This document shows positions 8,933 through 16,966 of a DNA stretch of 64,000 nt, piece after piece. The notes under the pieces were generated by a model, which searched no databases, was not told the DNA's origin, and worked only from the letters and a program-made list of their open reading frames with translations. The stretch covers positions 2,852,001-2,916,000 of the forward strand of contig NZ_CP021421.1 of the NCBI RefSeq assembly GCF_002201515.1, given 5' to 3'. The stretch comes from Muribaculum intestinale. GTDB lineage: Bacteria; Bacteroidota; Bacteroidia; Bacteroidales; Muribaculaceae. Position 1 is the stretch's first letter; each line of letters begins with the position of its first letter. The position numbers were made by a program, and so were the translations under genes.

Positions 8933-9855
8933 TTTATTTCATTCATCATTATTTCAATTTCTTTCTCAACCCGCGGATCTTTATCATCTTTCAATGTCAG
9001 GTACAATGACAGTTTATCCACATAGCCGGAAGTGCCTAACGGTGGATATTTCCATATCTCGATGCACTGTGTATCTTCAAAAGAGTGCAATTCGGGTATG
9101 GAAGATTTATGTTCACGCACCCACTCCGCAGTCAAAACTCTTGTCGGGACATCTTCCGGTGCAAGCATTGAGTAATGCGACAATGCGGAGATTCCACCAA
9201 CATCTCCTTCGGGAAATACATCTGATGTATATTCTATGCTTTTGATTGGATCAATCAGATTGGTTGACACATTATTCCAAAGTTCTTTCCCTGACAGTTC
9301 AAACACAAGTTTCTTATTCCTGCTACCTTCCAGACGAACCAATCCCAATGCTTCAAGTTGCTTTATGGATTTAGCGATTGTCTTATATTTATAAGGAACT
9401 TTATCCTCCAACTCTTTAAGCGACAATCCGTCAAGACTCTCAATCTGTAGATGATAAAGAATGATATATTGGGTTGACGGATAAAACAATTCCTTAATCT
9501 CACTTTTTGTTGACCGCCTGTTGATAATCAATGTCGGCACAAATGCGAATTTATCGGCTACGACAAAATACACTCCCTGCTCCACCAGCCGGTCACGCTC
9601 ATAAGTCAATAGATTGTCAAAGTAAAATACAGCCGGAATGTGTTTGACGCTTTCAATTCTTTCCGAAATCTTACGTCGTTGCACATTCGTATAATCCACC
9701 TCGCCTTTGGCCACCAACAAAAGCATGATTTGCCCATTGAACTCAAACTGCATCATATTGAAATTTGCAATGAGGTCAAGCCATAGACCTTTTTTGTCTT
9801 GAATGGATAGTTCTTTAAGCTCTATCCGCTGTCCGGCGATTGTTATCTCCTTCAT
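8872..9855 (-). CDS. AbiEi-like winged-helix antitoxin / regulator
   Basis: This 327-residue protein has a central winged-helix segment (about 125-180, around FYPSTQYIILYHLQIESL and the recognition part KYKTIAKSIKQLEALGLV). A block beginning GGISALSHYSMLA follows. In the families I know, that pair is typical of the regulator partner of AbiEii-type nucleotidyltransferase toxins in type IV toxin-antitoxin systems. The expected partner follows immediately, overlapping by 61 bp, but is only a remnant (8780-8932). Palindromic half-sites just upstream suggest autorepression. With the toxin gone, it may be an orphan antitoxin that still protects against related systems (inference). Confidence 0.65.
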   Translation of the reverse strand: MKEITIAGQRIELKELSIQDKKGLWLDLIANFNMMQFEFNGQIMLLLVAKGEVDYTNVQRRKISERIESVKHIPAVFYFDNLLTYERDRLVEQGVYFVVADKFAFVPTLIINRRSTKSEIKELFYPSTQYIILYHLQIESLDGLSLKELEDKVPYKYKTIAKSIKQLEALGLVRLEGSRNKKLVFELSGKELWNNVSTNLIDPIKSIEYTSDVFPEGDVGGISALSHYSMLAPEDVPTRVLTAEWVREHKSSIPELHSFEDTQCIEIWKYPPLGTSGYVDKLSLYLTLKDDKDPRVEKEIEIMMNEIKWEEDLKNSGKHLPISLTTL

Positions 9856-9870
9856 GTTCTACGATATTTT

Positions 9871-9920
9871 GCATTATTCTCCGAGTGTTGGGGAATAATG
9901 CAAAATTGCGGAGAATAATC
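9871..9920 (-). promoter_or_regulatory. Probable operator of the AbiEi-like gene
   Basis: Twelve-base arms GCATTATTCTCC and GGGGAATAATGC (11 of 12 paired) are followed by a third half-site, GGAGAATAAT, at 9910. They lie 16-65 bp upstream of the start codon. Such spacing is usual for an autoregulatory winged-helix repressor. Confidence 0.5.
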
Positions 9921-10256
9921 TAATTTTACAAATATATCAGGATTCATTTTTTTAACAAGGACACATTTTACATCAATCCCAGTTATAATACACCGTGGTG
10001 TTCACGCGGTAAAGACATGTGCCCAACGTAACAACGGCTCTATTGAATTTCCTGATTGCTTATCTTTTTTTGTTCAATTATTGCTGGATGTTCAATGTCA
10101 TTGAACACTGCAAGGTTTATGAATTAATTCGGAATAACACGCTCCTCCTTAATTTCGGCAATAGAACCCGCTTATTGCCGAAATTAAGTTATTGTGATAG
10201 CCATGCTTTTTTCTCATCGTGCTGTGATGGGACTTATTTCATACTATACTGAAAAA
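9921..10256. other. Non-coding gap between AbiEi-like and RloB genes
   Basis: No supported gene was found. Apart from the strong palindrome at 10148-10188, nothing notable is visible. A 77-codon plus-strand frame here is low-complexity, hydrophobic and unlike any family I know. Confidence 0.4.
10148..10188. repeat. Perfect 16-bp inverted repeat
   Basis: Arms CTTAATTTCGGCAATA (10148-10163) and TATTGCCGAAATTAAG (10173-10188) are perfectly complementary with a 9-base loop. No T-run follows on the plus strand. On the minus strand the loop is preceded by the RloB gene end, about 70 bp away, so it could serve as a terminator for rloB or be a relic of a small mobile repeat. Confidence 0.75.
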
Positions 10257-10871
10257 TCAGACAATTCCCAGTTCTTTGAACATTGAGCCTATTTCGGAAT
10301 AAGTATAATCCCGTTCTCCGTCAATCAGGCATTTATCAGATTTCAGGGCATTCTCAATCGCCCTTACCCAATCGCCGCCTTTCTTCTGGAAATATTGATG
10401 CAATGGATGTGTCCTGAAAAAACGTTGAGTTTTTTCGTAGCCGCATATCCGGCAAAGCTCGTCCTCTATGCTTTTTGAATCGGCATAGTTTTGTCCCGTA
10501 TATCTGAAATAATAAAGGAAGAACAGTTCGGTGCAGCGGTCAGTCTCAAAGAAGCGGACTTCATAATTGAGTCCCTTTTTCTCATTATGGACCTTCTTAC
10601 CATGATATTTCCGTTTCAATTCAGAATAGGCTGCCCAACTTGTCGGGTCTTTCTTCTTATTGTCCATGTCGATAAGACAAAAAATCCTGTCATATCCGAT
10701 TGCTATTGCAGATTCAATCGAGCGTTCCAATTCACGCAGGCTCGTATTCTTCGGAGTGTCCGGTTTGATGCTCTGTAACTGGCGGAACTCATCCTTCAAT
10801 GAATTGAGATAGAAGAACTCCGTAGGGCCTTCGCCGATAATCACAGTGGTTTGTTTCCTTACTTTTGGCAT
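10257..10871 (-). CDS. rloB: RloB-family protein (AbiL-like system, TOPRIM-like partner)
   Basis: This 204-residue protein starts with VIIGEGPTEFFYL, the glutamate motif of TOPRIM-like folds. CLIDMDNKK follows at about residues 65-73, the acidic DxD motif. Both fit RloB, often encoded with RloA ATPases in restriction and abortive-infection loci. The same type of pair forms the AbiL phage-resistance system. It probably acts as the nuclease or effector released by the ATPase when phage is sensed (inference from the family). The start lies 3 bp after the end of the upstream ATPase gene, so the two are one operon. Confidence 0.75.
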   Translation of the reverse strand: MPKVRKQTTVIIGEGPTEFFYLNSLKDEFRQLQSIKPDTPKNTSLRELERSIESAIAIGYDRIFCLIDMDNKKKDPTSWAAYSELKRKYHGKKVHNEKKGLNYEVRFFETDRCTELFFLYYFRYTGQNYADSKSIEDELCRICGYEKTQRFFRTHPLHQYFQKKGGDWVRAIENALKSDKCLIDGERDYTYSEIGSMFKELGIV

Positions 10872-10874
10872 GGC

Positions 10875-12074
10875 TCATTCCTGATTTAATACAAACGGTG
10901 AACCCAACACTGGTTTTGACCCAAATCGACCGATACGATAGGAATTGTAGAGTGAGTGTTCCCTGCGGAGGCCGAGTTTGTCAGCGCGGGTATATTCAGA
11001 TGCCGCAGTTTCAGATGACTTCTCTACGAACCACACTGATTGACGGTTTTCATTAAACTGATCTTCTGAAAGCAATGTCATCTCCTGTGTTGTGAAAAAC
11101 AACTGCGATTGGCACGAATTGGCAAGGAAAACCTGAATATAATACAGAAGCAGATCATAATGCAAATCCTCGCCTAATTCGTCAAGCATGTAGATATGGT
11201 CTCCGGTTATGGCATTATACAGATAGTTAAGATCAACCAGATATTTAATTGTGCCGGCAGACTGTGTGGAGAGAGGCAACATGAAGTTACCTTCATCTGA
11301 TGTATTTACAAATTCCACATGATTTTCGACACCATCCGATATGACGCTGAAATTTGAAATATTGAAATCAGCCTTTTTCAACATCTGTATGAAGAATTCT
11401 TTCTTTTTCTCATCCTGACTTACTTCCTTCAAAAGAGAGACGAGACTTTCACCGTCATTGCTGACTCCATGTACATGGGACTTAATCCAATTGTACAGTG
11501 CCGCAATCTTACATGCGTCTTCCGGCAAGGACACTTTTCCATACGTAGAGAGGACCGAATGATTGTTGAGAGTATGCTCTTTCAGAACCCGGAGGGTCTT
11601 CGCCTTTATCCCGATGCTTGTTCCAAATTTAATCTCGCATTGTCTGTCTTCACCGACAAACTCGCGTTCATAAAACAGAGACTTGCTCTTATTGGGATAG
11701 TAATTCAATTCCTCTCTGATGATATGGCTTCCGAGATATGAAATCATATAATCATATCTGATACCGTCGGCATAAAAAGACACGAACATCTTTGTCGGCT
11801 GATTCTTGATCAAAGCAAAAGGCATTTCAGAATGTACTCTTTCATTTCGATCCTTACGGTCAATGAACATAAGTTCAAAAGCATTCTGCATCGCTTTGAG
11901 CATATTCGATTTGCCCGAAGCGTTGGCTCCGAATATTATTCCCACACGGCCAAGATGAACTCCTTTTGAGATTTCGGCACTCATCCAGTTTTCATCATCG
12001 CCGTCCGTCTCGAAGTTCATCGTTTGGCGTTCCCGAATTGACAGGTAGTTTTCAGTCCAGAATTCGCGTATCAT
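10875..12074 (-). CDS. rloA: RloA-like AAA ATPase (AbiL-like defence sensor)
   Basis: This 399-residue ABC/AAA-type ATPase has its Walker A near the N-terminus (FGANASGKSNMLKAM, about residues 48-62). A Walker B-like region, DHIYMLDELGEDLHYDLL, lies around 288-305. A QSAGTIKYL signature-like stretch is just before it. This compact layout is that of OLD-like/AAA_15 ATPases paired with RloB. In such systems the ATPase restrains the partner until it detects phage activity. About 120 bp upstream no other gene is seen, so the promoter of the pair should lie in 12075-12195. Its neighbours (antitoxin, mobile genes) mark this as a defence cargo of the mobile region. Confidence 0.75.
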   Translation of the reverse strand: MIREFWTENYLSIRERQTMNFETDGDDENWMSAEISKGVHLGRVGIIFGANASGKSNMLKAMQNAFELMFIDRKDRNERVHSEMPFALIKNQPTKMFVSFYADGIRYDYMISYLGSHIIREELNYYPNKSKSLFYEREFVGEDRQCEIKFGTSIGIKAKTLRVLKEHTLNNHSVLSTYGKVSLPEDACKIAALYNWIKSHVHGVSNDGESLVSLLKEVSQDEKKKEFFIQMLKKADFNISNFSVISDGVENHVEFVNTSDEGNFMLPLSTQSAGTIKYLVDLNYLYNAITGDHIYMLDELGEDLHYDLLLYYIQVFLANSCQSQLFFTTQEMTLLSEDQFNENRQSVWFVEKSSETAASEYTRADKLGLRREHSLYNSYRIGRFGSKPVLGSPFVLNQE

Positions 12075-12204
12075 TTTGTATTTTATCTAAAATTTAAGCC
12101 TATATTACAGGCTGGCTGCAAAATTAGCTATAATTTTTGGCGTTTCCAAGAAAATCAAGGCTAAATCTGGTCAATGCTTTATTCAGATGCGATTTTCAGC
12201 AATG

Positions 12205-12915
12205 TAAACTCCAGAGAGGCGTGACGGCTGAGCTTGTTATCGCATAGCGAAACATTGTTATGTGATGGCAATGCCGTCCGCGGCGTTTGCCGGAGGCTGC
12301 TCTACCGACGACCGCATTGCCAATGGTTGAGAGCGGGCTAAACACCGAGTTGCTGAACGCCGGAGCCGGAGCTTCGCCAATCCTGCTCTTGCTTATCTGC
12401 AACTCCGTATTCTTAACGCCCGCTCCATTGCTCGTAACTTTTAGCCATCGCGCCACTCTTCCGTTGAAAGCACTCCACGATGCGAAAGAATGTGACAGCC
12501 TCCGTTCATTACGGCAAGCCTCCATTTCCTGATTCCGTCACATACATTCGCCTTTCCGGGAGTGTGGCAATTCAAATTTCATGTAGGTAACACTTCGACT
12601 GATTTTTCAGAAAAGCATTTCCGTATGTCGGTTATTCTGTGTCTCCAAAGAGGCACTTCGGCTCTATGTTTATTCGGCAATTTCAGCATAATGCAATCAA
12701 CTATTGGAAAGCATATTCGCTCGTGATGGAATAACGTGCCGGGAACGGGCTATTCTTTTGCCGCCTGTCAGAAAAATCTCCAGCCCTATGGGTAGTATTT
12801 TTCTGCCGTCGGCGAACAGCCCGCTATTTCCCCGTCACGCAGGGATAGTAAACGAGCGAACATACTTCAAACAGTGATTAGACGCATTAAGCGGAAAATC
12901 AAATAAAAAAATATC
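12205..12915 (+). ncRNA. Candidate long structured non-coding leader upstream of pcfK/pcfJ
   Basis: About 700 bases without a supported gene precede the small membrane protein gene. Blocks of it recur, in the same order and orientation, upstream of the second membrane-protein/pcfK pair (29200-29860, minus strand). Examples are GGCAATGCCGTCCGCGGCG against GGCAATGCCGTCAGCGGCG, GGCTAAACACCGAGT in both, CGCGCCACTCTTCCGTT against TGCGCCACTCTCCGTT, and AAAAATCTCCAG...GTATTTTT in both. Indels between the blocks change all reading frames, so the conservation is not protein coding. It may be a long RNA, a 5' leader or a transfer/replication origin. Confidence 0.4.
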
Positions 12916-12920
12916 GCCTT

Positions 12921-13136
12921 ATGACACAAAATAACCGACATATTAGAAATACGAGCTTCACACCATCACCAGCTCATACCGCATTAAGACGGCTGACTAA
13001 GGTGGCCGGGATAATACTCGGAATGATAATCGGGATTGTCCTTTGGGTGGTAGTGAAACCGATGATAAGAGGTATCGGGTGGCTCATCAGCATACTGACC
13101 CTTATCGCAATGATATACTTTGTATTAACATTCTAA
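12921..13136 (+). CDS. Small membrane protein of the pcfK/pcfJ module
   Basis: This 71-residue protein has a polar N-terminus (about 1-27) and a long hydrophobic stretch (about 28-71) that can form two membrane helices. A GMIIGIVLWVVVKPMIRG centre separates them. A clear paralogue is encoded at 28980-29192, with the same order of GxxIGxxxW, RG and GWxISxxT motifs, and it too is followed 12 bp later by pcfK. Function is unknown. The repeated pairing implies it belongs to the pcfK/pcfJ unit of a mobile element. Confidence 0.7.
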   Translation: MTQNNRHIRNTSFTPSPAHTALRRLTKVAGIILGMIIGIVLWVVVKPMIRGIGWLISILTLIAMIYFVLTF

Positions 13137-13149
13137 AATATATACGACT

Positions 13150-13605
13150 ATGGCAAACGAAATGAAATCATCAAACGCAGTTATGGAGGTTGTCCGTAAC
13201 TATATGGAGAAGCGTTGCGCAAGCGACCCTATCCTCGCTATCAAGTACGCAAATCCAGCGAAGTCATTAGAAAAGGCACTGAACTATGTGGCTCACGAGG
13301 TGCAGAAAAGCGGACTCACCATTATGGACTCGGATAGCGTGTTCGGTCTAATCCTTCATTATTACGATGAAAATTTGGAGGATGTCCCCAATGTCAACTG
13401 CAAGATAGCTGTTGCAAAGGAACTCACCGACAGCGAGAGAGCCGAGGCAAAGGAACAGGCAATGGAGCAGTACAGGGAGGAACAACTCCGAGAACTCCGC
13501 AGACAGAACCAGCCAAAGGCAACCGCACCCAAGCACACCGCCACAGCACCGAAAGCAGGTGCAGAAATCAATGTTCAACCCAATCTCTTCGGAGATGACT
13601 TCTAA
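13150..13605 (+). CDS. pcfK: PcfK-like protein
   Basis: This 151-residue protein opens with MANEMKSSNAVMEVVRNYM and has YANPAKSLEKALNYV near residues 37-51. These are hallmarks of the PcfK-like family, named after a gene of the enterococcal conjugative plasmid pCF10. The middle is helical and charged (about 95-120). A proline/alanine-rich linker leads to a short conserved end, NLFGDDF. The gene starts 13 bp after the membrane-protein gene and is followed 11 bp later by pcfJ, so the three are surely cotranscribed. The biochemical role of PcfK is not established. A truncated paralogue lies at 28821-28967. Confidence 0.8.
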   Translation: MANEMKSSNAVMEVVRNYMEKRCASDPILAIKYANPAKSLEKALNYVAHEVQKSGLTIMDSDSVFGLILHYYDENLEDVPNVNCKIAVAKELTDSERAEAKEQAMEQYREEQLRELRRQNQPKATAPKHTATAPKAGAEINVQPNLFGDDF

Positions 13606-13616
13606 AGCATACGACT

Positions 13617-14879
13617 ATGAAACCGAGAAATAAGAAGCAAGAGCAGATATTGGCAATGAGTGGGCAGCTTCGCCCACTCACCACCGCCCAAAAGCAGTGG
13701 GCACTGACCCATACAATCGACAACTATGCCCTTAAATTCAAGAAAGGGAAAGCCGTATGTCTGATATGCGGTCACGAATGGGTAGCCGAGGAAGGAATGT
13801 GCCGTTGCCCACATTGTGGCGCAACGGTTGAGGTCAAGGCTACCACCCTGCGAGTTGTAAGGGAGAGGTCATACTTCAACATCATCACCGCAGTCAAGGA
13901 TTTTCAAGTAATCCGAATGTTTCTGATGATTGTGGAGTTCCGCAAAGGTATGAAGGCAAATCCCGGCTTCATTGAAATCGGCTCCTATTGGATTGACAAG
14001 CACGGACACACCACCGTAGTAGGGCTTCAGCGAACATTGGGTCACTACATTGACTCATTCGCTTTTGGCTCTCCATTGGAAATCAGACACGACAATGACG
14101 CATTCTGGCACATCGCCAACCAATGGGTGTATCCGAGGATTAAGGTTACTGACACAATCAAGCGCAACGGATACACAACATTTGCCTATGGCGCACACCC
14201 TGTGACGATGTTTCAGCAGTTGCTCACCAACCCCAAGGCTGAGACGCTGATGAAAGCCGGAGAGGAAGGATTGTTCCGCTACCTTTGCCACCATCCTAAA
14301 GAGGTTGACAAATATTGGGACACAATCAAGGTGGCACGTCGGGCAGGTTACAAGATTGACGACCCGCAGATGTGGTTTGACTACATCAAGATGTTGGATA
14401 GAATGGGCAGAGACCTCCATTCCCCCGCGTTGGTAGCGCCAAATGACCTCAAAGCCGTACACGATGAATATGTGGCAAAGGCTGAACGTCAGCGTATCAA
14501 GGAGCAGAGAGAGAAAGACCGCAAGAGAGCGGAGGAAGATGAAGCCAAGTTTGAGGAACTCAAAGGCAGATACACTGGATTGGTAATGACAGACGGAGAA
14601 ATCGTTGTCCATACCCTCAACTCCGTAGCCGAGTATTATGATGAGGGAAGCCGTCAGCACATCTGTGTAGGTTCATCGTCCTACTACCTCAAAGAGAACA
14701 CATTGGTTTTCACCGCAAAAATCAAGGACAAGACAATCGCTACGATTGAAATCTCCCTCAAAGACTACTCAATCATCCAATGCAGGGCATTCGCCAACAA
14801 AGTCTGCCAATATCAAGACCGCATTGCCAAAATCATCAGCGACAACATCAAGATGATAGCAGAGAGAAAGAGAGCATAA
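13617..14879 (+). CDS. pcfJ: PcfJ-like protein
   Basis: This 420-residue protein carries a zinc-finger-like four-cysteine site near the N-terminus (CLICGHEW about 48-55 and CRCPHCG about 63-69). A long mixed domain and a strongly charged coiled-coil segment follow (about 285-325, rich in E, K and R). The C-terminal block has RQHICVGSSSYY and KDYSIIQCRAFANK, typical of PcfJ-like proteins in Bacteroidales mobile elements. Together with PcfK it forms a conserved pair in conjugative elements. Its function is unknown, with DNA binding or processing plausible from the zinc site. The gene follows pcfK after 11 bp. Confidence 0.8.
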   Translation: MKPRNKKQEQILAMSGQLRPLTTAQKQWALTHTIDNYALKFKKGKAVCLICGHEWVAEEGMCRCPHCGATVEVKATTLRVVRERSYFNIITAVKDFQVIRMFLMIVEFRKGMKANPGFIEIGSYWIDKHGHTTVVGLQRTLGHYIDSFAFGSPLEIRHDNDAFWHIANQWVYPRIKVTDTIKRNGYTTFAYGAHPVTMFQQLLTNPKAETLMKAGEEGLFRYLCHHPKEVDKYWDTIKVARRAGYKIDDPQMWFDYIKMLDRMGRDLHSPALVAPNDLKAVHDEYVAKAERQRIKEQREKDRKRAEEDEAKFEELKGRYTGLVMTDGEIVVHTLNSVAEYYDEGSRQHICVGSSSYYLKENTLVFTAKIKDKTIATIEISLKDYSIIQCRAFANKVCQYQDRIAKIISDNIKMIAERKRA

Positions 14880-14929
14880 GTTTAACCCGACCTCCACCGC
14901 ACCGGTGGAGGTCACAATCAAAACATTAT

Positions 14930-15148
14930 ATGTGCAATTCTGAATATGACTTCTTAATTCCCAAGTTGGGACAAGAACTATACTCTAAAGCCTACAATCC
15001 CTATCGCCCATATTCAAAGAAATTCCAATGGATATACGAATATCGTCATACCGATGGCGAATTATTCTCAGCAACAGCACCCACTATTGAACTTTGTCGC
15101 CAATGGCGCGATGAATGGCTTGCAGAAAGGAGCAATAATAGCCAATAG
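14930..15148 (+). CDS. Small hypothetical protein after pcfJ
   Basis: This 72-residue frame starts at ATG 14930 (MCNSEYDFLIPKLGQEL), 50 bp after pcfJ. It is soluble and rich in tyrosine and charged residues and ends with ELCRQWRDEWLAER. No family is recognised. Its placement on the same strand before a terminator (15164) suggests it is the last gene of the pcf unit. A longer reading that starts in pcfJ is possible but less likely. Confidence 0.55.
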   Translation: MCNSEYDFLIPKLGQELYSKAYNPYRPYSKKFQWIYEYRHTDGELFSATAPTIELCRQWRDEWLAERSNNSQ

Positions 15149-15163
15149 TCGTAATATACGCCA

Positions 15164-15195
15164 AGCGGAGCAATCCTGTGAAGAATTGCTCCGCT
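15164..15195 (+). terminator. Hairpin closing the pcf unit
   Basis: Arms AGCGGAGCAAT (15164-15174) and ATTGCTCCGCT (15185-15195) pair perfectly around a 10-base loop, 15 bp after the last stop codon of the unit. Confidence 0.6.
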
Positions 15196-15399
15196 GATTT
15201 ACGCTCAAAATCCTAAAAATTTCGGCCGCCTTTGGAGGCGGCGAGAGGCAACTTATTATGAAGAATCCAAATAGAAACGCACAGTTTTTATGTTGCAGTT
15301 CGCTGAATAAAGGTATTTCTCTCTCCTCGGAGGGGGATGCCTAAGCGGCGGGGGCGGGCGAGTCCGCCCCCAAGAGCGAACTCAGACAAAAGGATATGT
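15196..15399. other. Non-coding spacer before IS30
   Basis: No gene was found. Two GC-rich inverted repeats are visible: GCCGCCTTTGGAGGCGGC (15228-15243) and GGCGGGGGCGGG...CCGCCCCC (about 15351-15371). The 16-mer AGAGGCAACTTATTAT (15244-15259) recurs at 16461-16476, immediately at the far end of the IS30 element. Confidence 0.45.
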
Positions 15400-16461
15400 T
15401 GTAGAGGTAAACAGCAATACAAAAAAGGAGACCGAAGTCTCCCTAAGATTAAGCAATTTTGTATTGCTAATTATGAAACACTTAACCTCGGAACAAAGGT
15501 ACGAAATTTACCTTGGAAGAAAAAGGGGCTGGAGCAGAAGCCGCATTTCAAGAGAGATCGGCGTGAGCACCTCTACGGTGAGCAGGGAGCTGACACGCAA
15601 TGTCAACTCCAATGGCGAGTATGTCTGGTTTAATGCCCAGGCTAAATCAGAGGCACGCAAACATAGGCTTCAGGGCAATCATCGTAAGTCACCTGAACTC
15701 TGGTGGCGTATAGAGCAGTTGATCATAGACGAAGACTGGTCGCCGGCTCAGATTGCCGGTGTTCTACGCAAGGAAGGCATCCATATCGTAAAGCAGACCA
15801 TATATAATCATGTTCATGCCGATAGATCCGGAAAACTGGCCGCGCATATGCCTCATAGGCTGAAATACACCCGGAGAACCAAGGCCTTACACCCCACAAA
15901 GGCGACCAACATTGCCAACAGGACAAGCATACATGAACGCCCTGAAGAGGCCGACGGCACGCGTTTCGGCGATTGGGAGATGGACACCATTGTCGATTCG
16001 TTCGGACATGTTATATTAACCCTGACCGAACGATCCACCAATTTTATTCTTATGCGGAAACTTCCTCATGGACGCAAAGCCATGCCGACGGCACAGACTG
16101 TGGCAAGGCTTCTTTATCCATACCGTGACACCTTGAGAACAATCACCACTGATAATGGATGCGAGTTCGCTGCACATCTTGAGATAACGCGTCTGCTCAG
16201 CATGAAAAATCGCGAAAAAGTTATCGTATACTTCGCTGATTCATACTGCTCATGGCAAAAAGGCGCAATTGAGAATGCAAATAAACTCATAAGAAGGTAT
16301 ATCCCTAAAAAATCCAATTTCGATGACTTCTCCGATAAATGAATAATGGAGATACAGAAGAAATTAAACCGTCGTCCTCGCGAGAAAATCAACTTTGATT
16401 CTCCAAAACAGCGCTTTTTCGCCAATGTCGGTTAACTTTGCATTTGCTGTTGGACTCTACA
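15400..16461 (+). mobile_element. IS30-family insertion sequence
   Basis: The element is about 1,062 bp, with imperfect terminal inverted repeats beginning TGTAGAG and sharing AACAGCAA further in. It holds one transposase frame with an in-frame stop. The flanks show no matching short duplication, so the element may have been rearranged after insertion. Confidence 0.7.
15473..16435 (+). pseudogene. IS30-family transposase with premature stop
   Basis: The frame has the IS30 N-terminal helix-turn-helix (HLTSEQRYEIYLGRKRGWS, then ISREIGVSTSTVSREL). The integrase-type DDE core follows: D of FGDWEMDTIVD, D of ITTDNGCEF, E of GAIENANKLIRRY. At 16340-16342 a TGA interrupts it after DDFSDK. The same frame then continues with IMEIQKKLNRRPREKINF, the usual IS30 C-terminus, to a TAA at 16435. 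All three acidic residues are before the stop, so a 289-residue product could be made, but it lacks the conserved tail and is probably inactive. Confidence 0.8.
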
Positions 16462-16498
16462 GAGGCAACTTATTATTCCAAATATCAGGATTTTTCGC

Positions 16499-16506
16499 TA
16501 ATTTTG
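16499..16506 (+). promoter_or_regulatory. Bacteroidetes -7 box for the HU-like gene
   Basis: TAATTTTG fits the TAnnTTTG -7 consensus of Bacteroidetes housekeeping promoters and lies 24 bp upstream of the HU start codon. Confidence 0.5.
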
Positions 16507-16529
16507 CATACCCAATTTCAAAAAATAAT

Positions 16530-16805
16530 ATGACAAAAGCGGAAATAGTAACCGAGATTGCCAAGACAACTGGCATCGAGAAAGCGAGCGTACTCGCAGT
16601 AGTAGAAGGACTGATGACTTCAATCAAAGACAGCCTCGCACACGGCGAAAATGTATATCTCCGTGGCTTCGGCTCATTCATCGTAAAGTAGCGCAAGGAA
16701 AAGACTGCCCGTAACATCTCCAAGAATACAACTATCATTATCCCGGCTCACAATATCCCGGCTTTCAAACCCGCAGCCGAGTTCAAGAAGGAGGTGGCGA
16801 AGTAA
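16530..16805 (+). pseudogene. HU/IHF-family DNA-binding protein gene with amber stop
   Basis: The frame begins MTKAEIVTEIAKTTGIEK and reads like a normal HU protein through GENVYLRGFGSFIVK. It is then cut by TAG at 16689-16691. Directly after the stop the frame goes on with RKEKTARNISKNTTIIIPAH, the DNA-binding arm of HU, and ends with AEFKKEVAK at 16805 (about 91 codons in total). A single base change from CAG or AAG explains the stop. The 53-residue product made would lack the arm that grips DNA. The next gene begins 1 bp after the end, so readthrough or loss of translation here may affect the downstream operon. Confidence 0.8.
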
Positions 16806-16806
16806 G

Positions 16807-16965
16807 ATGGGACATGAAAATGAGAACACAGTCGAAGAACTGACGGATACCTGTGAATGCGGTTGTCATTGCGATGGTGACTGTCATTGTCACGAGAAAC
16901 AGCCGGAGATTTTTGATGAAAGTGACATCGACCGCATAATAGCCAACCTTAATGACTGGGATTAA
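16807..16965 (+). CDS. 52-residue Cys/His-rich peptide
   Basis: A short frame starts at ATG 16807 right after the HU frame and ends 1 bp before the tag start codon, so it is tightly packed in one operon. Its centre is CECGCHCDGDCHCHE, with six cysteines and three histidines in about 15 residues, a pattern that suggests metal binding. The C-terminus (DESDIDRIIANLNDWD) is acidic and likely helical. I do not recognise a family. Its conserved spacing with a repair glycosylase makes a chance frame unlikely. Confidence 0.5.
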   Translation: MGHENENTVEELTDTCECGCHCDGDCHCHEKQPEIFDESDIDRIIANLNDWD

Positions 16966-16966
16966 A

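Noticed and set aside
10019..10252. 77-codon hydrophobic frame upstream of rloB
   Set aside because: It is spanned by the perfect hairpin at 10148 and has no family resemblance or ribosome-binding context.
12196..12532. Two overlapping frames (109 and 81 codons) in the leader region
   Set aside because: The homologous leader at 29200-29860 has indels that break both frames, so they are not conserved as proteins.
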